From: Pisaster brevispinus
Taxonomy: Eukaryota > Echinodermata > Asteroidea > Forcipulatida > Asteriidae
Assembly: GCA_023634235.1 (NCBI GenBank)
Contig: JAMKCF010000011.1
Location: 5,722,001 to 5,786,000, forward strand
Direction of reading: 5' to 3'
DNA length: 64,000 bases
Shown here piece by piece: positions 59,725 through 64,000 of the stretch (positions are counted from its first letter, which is position 1; each line of letters starts with the position of its first letter). Below the pieces are notes generated by a model. That model saw nothing but the letters and a program-made list of their open reading frames with translations. It had not been told where the DNA came from and ran no database searches. Made by a program: the position numbers and the translations under genes.

Positions 59725-59867
59725 TTGCCTGGACACACGCGCTGCTCTGTAGTATGAAACTCAAGGCTTGATAAGGGACCACAAACAATAATAATAAAAG
59801 AACATAACTATGAACAATCCAATTTTGAAGCGTCCTTTAATTTATCACACAAATAAAACACCTAAGC

Positions 59868-60019
59868 TCAATTTCACAAATCACTAAAATTCATCTTTAA
59901 AAAGATGAGTTGTCAGTATTACCATTGTGATTCGTATTGTGACAATCACACTTTGCTTACATGTAGCAATTAAGATTGATACACAGTTAAGATCAATCTT
60001 AGCTCTTTGTGAAGTCGGC
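59868..60019. mobile_element. possible MITE family D
   Basis: AATTTCACAAATCACTAAAA then TTCATC faces GATCAATCTTAGCTCTTTGT then GAAGT. The right half (ACACTTTGCTT ... GATCAATCTT(A/C)GCTCTTTGTG) recurs at about 20160-20240 and 41180-41255. Confidence 0.55.
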
Positions 60020-60835
60020 TCCCCAGAGCGCCGTTCGAAAAAGGGCAAGGCAGTTTCTTCTGGCAAAGGGCACCTCTATGAGGAAAATGCTAATTTCTAC
60101 TGATACATTTCAAGGGGCACCAAGGCAATCACTAGAAGGGCAGTTGCCTCCATTTAGTTTGCACACTGTGTGTATTTGATTAACGAGGAACTCTTAAGGT
60201 ACAACTCATTTTCGTGAGGCAGTTGCATCCATTAAAATATGTGTGTAAGGATGTATGGTACATGCACAATGTAGTCCATTGTATTAACCTTTGTTCGTTC
60301 ATAATTTATTTTTCCCGAGCTGCTGTTTGACAGACCACATCAGTCCATATCAATCCAGTATGGGGGGGGGGGGGGGAGTTTCAACAGCACGACAGGCTGC
60401 ATCATCTATATTTAATAAACTCAAGCTCCCTAAATTCATTAAAATGTACGTGAGCAGTAATTGTGATCCCTGGCCCCGCTGGCCCAAACTCTCATTGAAT
60501 AGCTGGTCACGATCACCGTTTCCCACTGGGGAAAGCTTCATTATAAAGCCCCTTTGTATACTCTCCCATTCTGTGCATTTCATTTTTTTTTTTTTAAAGG
60601 GGGGGAGAGGTGAGGAGAAATGAGGGTGAACACATGTCCAGGCAATATTGCCATAAATGATGGCTTTTTACATGCTAATTTGCAAAGAACGGGGACAAAG
60701 CATTTGAGGCCGTGTGCATTGTTTGAATGGATCAAAAGCTATTCTTAATTCACGTACACATTACGTCCACACACTGTGTACACATGTATGGTACATGTAT
60801 GTATGGGTGGTTGATTAAGAGCCCCTGGGCTTTGA

Positions 60836-61045
60836 AAGTGGGGTCATCGTTTGGGTTGGGGTTTTTTTCAACATAAAATGCTTATTAATTTGCAAACTTA
60901 TAAAGAAAGATACCGGTACAACAGAAGTCACATGTGAAAGTTTCAGCTGTTTTCTACTTGCTGAGAAAACAGCACCAAAAAATTCAAGGTATTTTCACAT
61001 GAACGTCGAATCCGTCCACGTTTAGCGAGGTCACCAAACCCTGTC
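60836..61045. repeat. dispersed repeat family F, second copy
   Basis: It shows the same block order as 38445-38655, ending CCGTCCACGTTTAGCGAGGT. The two copies flank most of ARNT. Confidence 0.7.
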
Positions 61046-61280
61046 TCGGGGTCATTACCAAATGATAAACTGTACCTTTAAGGTCAAATTCACTTTTGTG
61101 ATGCACTCATTTTCAAAAAGAGAAGAGTCTTTATGTAAGTGGGAACAAATACTGCATGTTTCCAGCCTCATGTTAAAATGGTGTGAAACTTTATTTTATA
61201 CCCTATCAGTGCGAAATTCAAAACATGGCATTCGATGTTTTAAGAATAAATTGGTCTGCCATGTCTGTATCTTCCACACA

Positions 61281-61938
61281 CCCTTACCAAAATTTCCAAT
61301 TCAATTTTCCAATTGGAACCAATTGGAATTTTTCCAAATTTGAATACACATATTGGCACAAAACCAGTTGGACCCAGTTGGACTCAGGTTGATTCAGTTT
61401 GGGGTTTTTTCCAACTAGACCCAATTAGACATTTTCAACTACACCCCAAAATAAGTTTTTCCCCACTGGTCTGACAGCCCATTGGTCCCACAGGAGTCTG
61501 ACAGATTGATACCAATCATCAGACCACTGACAGTCCAAAAACTTATGTATAGTATACCCCCACCCCACTCGAGTGATTTACACCAGTGCAATTAACTAAT
61601 GTAATTCTATATTTAAATCCAGTTGGTGACATTGGAATGATATGAAGATTGTTTTTCCAATTGGACCCTGTTGGGAAATAACTTTTCCAATTGGAAAAAT
61701 ATTAGGAGATAAAATTTCCAATTGGTGGAAACAAATTCCAACTATTTCCAATTCAATTAAATAAAGGCAACTGACTCCAATTGGATTTCCAATTGGACTG
61801 AGTTGGTCTAAGATTATGATTCCAATTGGAAATTCAGTATTCCAATATAAACTATTCTCACACCAACTCAATACCAACTCGATCCAATTCTTTCCAACTG
61901 GGTATCCAATTGGAATGGCTTGGACATTTTGGTAAGGG
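61281..61938. mobile_element. 658-bp inverted-repeat element packed with CCAATTGG palindromes
   Basis: CCCTTACCAAAATTTCCAA at the left faces TTGGACATTTTGGTAAGGG at the right, one mismatch. The interior contains many copies of TCCAATTGGA, CCAATTGG or half-site variants (CCAACTGG, CCAGTTGG) in both halves. No protein is visible. Confidence 0.75.
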
Positions 61939-62141
61939 CATCCATTTTTTCGATAGTCAAAAGATCAAATTCACCCCGTTTTGATTGAATGTCCTGGAAA
62001 TTCCGGAATAAAATAAAAAAATCCCCACACACAAATTTACAGACCCACAATAAAATGTGATGTTATTGGATATTTATGGCTGTTACAAATTTCACGCTGC
62101 TGGAAGGGTATCAAATGCAATGGCGCTTTACACTGTTTTAA

Positions 62142-62646
62142 CCCTAACCCCCATTAGGGTCTCTCTACATACCCTGCCAAATACAACAGAATGCAACACA
62201 GTTGAAATGAGAACCATGCCAAATGCAACAAAATGCAACAAGAGATATTGTTGCAATATGCAGGCATGCTGTTTGTGAAAGGACTGAGCAAGGGTGTTTG
62301 CCCTGCTAAATGCAACAGTATGCACATAAGTGTAGTGGTGACTTGTAACTGTTATTTAAATGTTTAACTGTTATTATACAGTCTTTTGAATATGATTTGA
62401 ATTATGATTCTTACCTAATATTACATCATACTTTTCAATACTTTTCCCATAAACAAATATTTTGAAATACCTATTGTAAGTTGTTCAGATACATACAATA
62501 GAAGCACCCAAACCTATATGAAGTCACTTCACTGCTAAATGCAACAAGTTCAGTCAAAGAATGACATCTGCGTTGACTGCCAAATGCAACAGATTACAAC
62601 AACTATTACCATTTGGTGCATATTGTTGCATTTAGCATGTAAAGGG
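62142..62646. mobile_element. possible second TTAA-flanked element, rich in ATGCAACA
   Basis: TTAA at 62138-62141 is followed by CCCTAACCCCC, and AAAGGG precedes TTAA at 62647-62650. TTAA+CCCT and AGGG+TTAA ends resemble piggyBac termini, but the inverted repeat is only a few bases. Inside, the word AAATGCAACA or close variants recur about ten times on both strands. Confidence 0.4.
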
Positions 62647-62943
62647 TTAATGTGAGGTACAATTGAGAACATTTTGTCCACTTTCTTAAAAAACTTGTAT
62701 CTATTGGAAAATGAATCCATCACAAAACTAAATTTGACCTCGGAGCCCCTCTTTAAATGATCAGCGAACGACTTTACATTCATTGTACATAATGTTCACA
62801 CATGTATGCCTTACTCGGCATTTACATTTAAATGCATGCAATTGAGTATAAAGTACACATGTCATGTACACACATGTACATTGTCTGTCCATGTGTACAA
62901 CATGCGCCCAGCGTATGTGTGCACAATTTTACAGAATGGAGTC

Positions 62944-63092
62944 CAGGCCTGGAATTCAATCTTGGAGAGGGCGGGGCCATTTTTTATTTTCCAGAGGACA
63001 ATTTCATTGGAAAAACAAGCCACGCGAAACTTTCGAGTGGGCACAAAGGCCAAGACAAAGGCCATGGCCTCCATGTAATAATTCCAGGCCTG
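62944..63092. mobile_element. MITE family A-related, perfect 13-bp terminal repeats
   Basis: CAGGCCTGGAATT at 62944-62956 and AATTCCAGGCCTG at 63080-63092 are perfect inverted repeats around a 149-bp element. Its right part (CAAAGGCCAAGACAAAGGCC) relates to the AAGGGGCACCAAGGC body of family A. A second, terminus-less family A copy follows at about 63108-63250. Confidence 0.7.
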
Positions 63093-63740
63093 GGATGCTG
63101 ATGGATACTCTGTTCTTGTAGGCAAGGCACTTTTTCCGAAGCAAAGAGCAACTCTATTATGAGGGCAGTTACAATTTCTACTGGTCCATTTCAAGGGGCA
63201 CCAAGGCAATGACCAGGGTCGTAGAGGCAGTTGCCTGTTGCCTCTGTAAGTATGATAAACAATTTGGGAGTCTAATCATCCAATTTTGCAGAAGCTGAAT
63301 TGCGAAGGACGTACCAACAACATGTTCATGCCATTGGTAGCCAGCCACATTGACCCATGACCATGCAGCACAGCCAGAGATCGAACAAGTTTGATTGCTC
63401 AAGAGCCTGGAGAAAAACCCTCGTGGCACAGGAGCAAAACCAACACACAACTCTACTCACATAAATGGCCCCAGCCGGGAATTGAACAAGGGCCACGTAG
63501 GTGTGGATTGGGTTTGCAGTCCTTAGCACCTATACGCATGGCACAGCAGGTTATTTTTTTCCCACATCTCAATAAAGACTGAATATCTTTGAACATCATC
63601 TTCTCTTCACAGGTATCTTCAGACCAACAAGTCAGCATTCTGAGAATCCTTTGGTTTCATTACCAGTAAGTCAACAAATTGAGAAACTTTTAAATAGATG
63701 TTAAATTTGCATCAGGGATAAAGAATATTATTTGTGTTTT

Positions 63741-63905
63741 ACCCTTACATCAATGTGTGCAAAGCACTGTATACTCAGTACTTTCCCAGAGTCCTGTGAA
63801 ACAAACCCATCTAGGCATATTACTTGGATGGGATTCGAACCCACAACCTTTGCCATTCTAAAGTAGATGTCATACCACTACACCCAGATTGCCTGGTAGC
63901 TAATG
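63741..63905 (-). mobile_element. tRNA-derived SINE copy
   Basis: On the minus strand, GGTTGTGGGTTCGAATCCCA (B box) is followed by AAGTAATATGCCTAGATGG, then CAGTGCTTTGCACACATTG. The head GGGTGTAGTGGTATGACATC is an A-box-like region. Confidence 0.7.
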
Positions 63906-64000
63906 GCAGGTTTGAATCCTATATATTTATAAAATACTAATTGAATGCCAATCATTTCCATTTAACAGAGTGTGTTAAGGGCATACTCACACTGCCTTTC

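Larger units (their letters stand above)
57614..61280. other. region upstream of the first ARNT exon found
   Basis: Either a long 5' intron of ARNT or its upstream flank. I searched the minus strand for an exon encoding an ARNT-like N-terminus (for example KRR followed by acidic residues) and saw none. Homopolymer runs are near 57752 (C10) and 60362 (G15). Confidence 0.4.

Noticed and set aside
63820..63905. functional tRNA gene
   Set aside because: The B box is good, but the cloverleaf is incomplete and the body matches the SINE at 47535-47700.

Overview
This is eukaryotic nuclear DNA: AT-rich and intron-dense, with GT..AG-spliced exons and many short interspersed repeats. The two recognisable genes and the repeat landscape (tRNA-derived SINEs, dense short inverted-repeat MITE-like elements, minisatellites) fit a marine invertebrate deuterostome, most probably an echinoderm. 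That taxonomic guess is inference and was not tested by any search. I see no operon, phage, CRISPR array or virus.

Two protein-coding genes can be assembled exon by exon, both on the minus strand and in tandem. (1) ARNT (HIF-1beta, the bHLH-PAS partner subunit) runs from 57613 down to the stop at 38013. Thirteen exons join in one open frame of 688 residues with bHLH, PAS-A, PAS-B and a Q/S/P-rich tail ending FPPFSE. The exon or exons with the start codon were not found and lie upstream of 57613, inside or beyond the right edge. (2) UBAP1 (an ESCRT-I subunit) runs from the proposed ATG at 32007 to the stop at 21094. Six exons join in one frame of 491 residues, with an N-terminal UMA motif, a conserved DLADFE..DPF block and a C-terminal solenoid of UBA repeats. 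About 6 kb separates the two genes. They have no obvious functional link: one is a transcription factor, the other acts in endosomal sorting.

Layout. 1-21 kb: no convincing gene; it holds tandem duplications, SINE heads, a 1.15-kb imperfect palindrome (8737-9886) and a TTAA-flanked piggyBac-like MITE (18922-19195). 21-32 kb: UBAP1, with a 25-bp minisatellite and several MITEs in its introns. 32-38 kb: intergenic, with a 41-bp minisatellite that is open in every reading frame and a CAGGG-type inverted-repeat element. 38-57.6 kb: ARNT, with introns full of nested MITEs and SINEs and an ~80-bp tandem repeat. 57.6-64 kb: probable upstream ARNT intron or flank, with several inverted-repeat elements, including one packed with CCAATTGG palindromes.

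No new enzymatic or defence system was recognised. The most unusual structures are the 1.15-kb palindrome, the all-frame-open minisatellite, the nested MITE insertions with readable target-site duplications, and the CCAATTGG-rich element. Alignments were made by eye, so edges of repeats are approximate unless a terminal motif is named.
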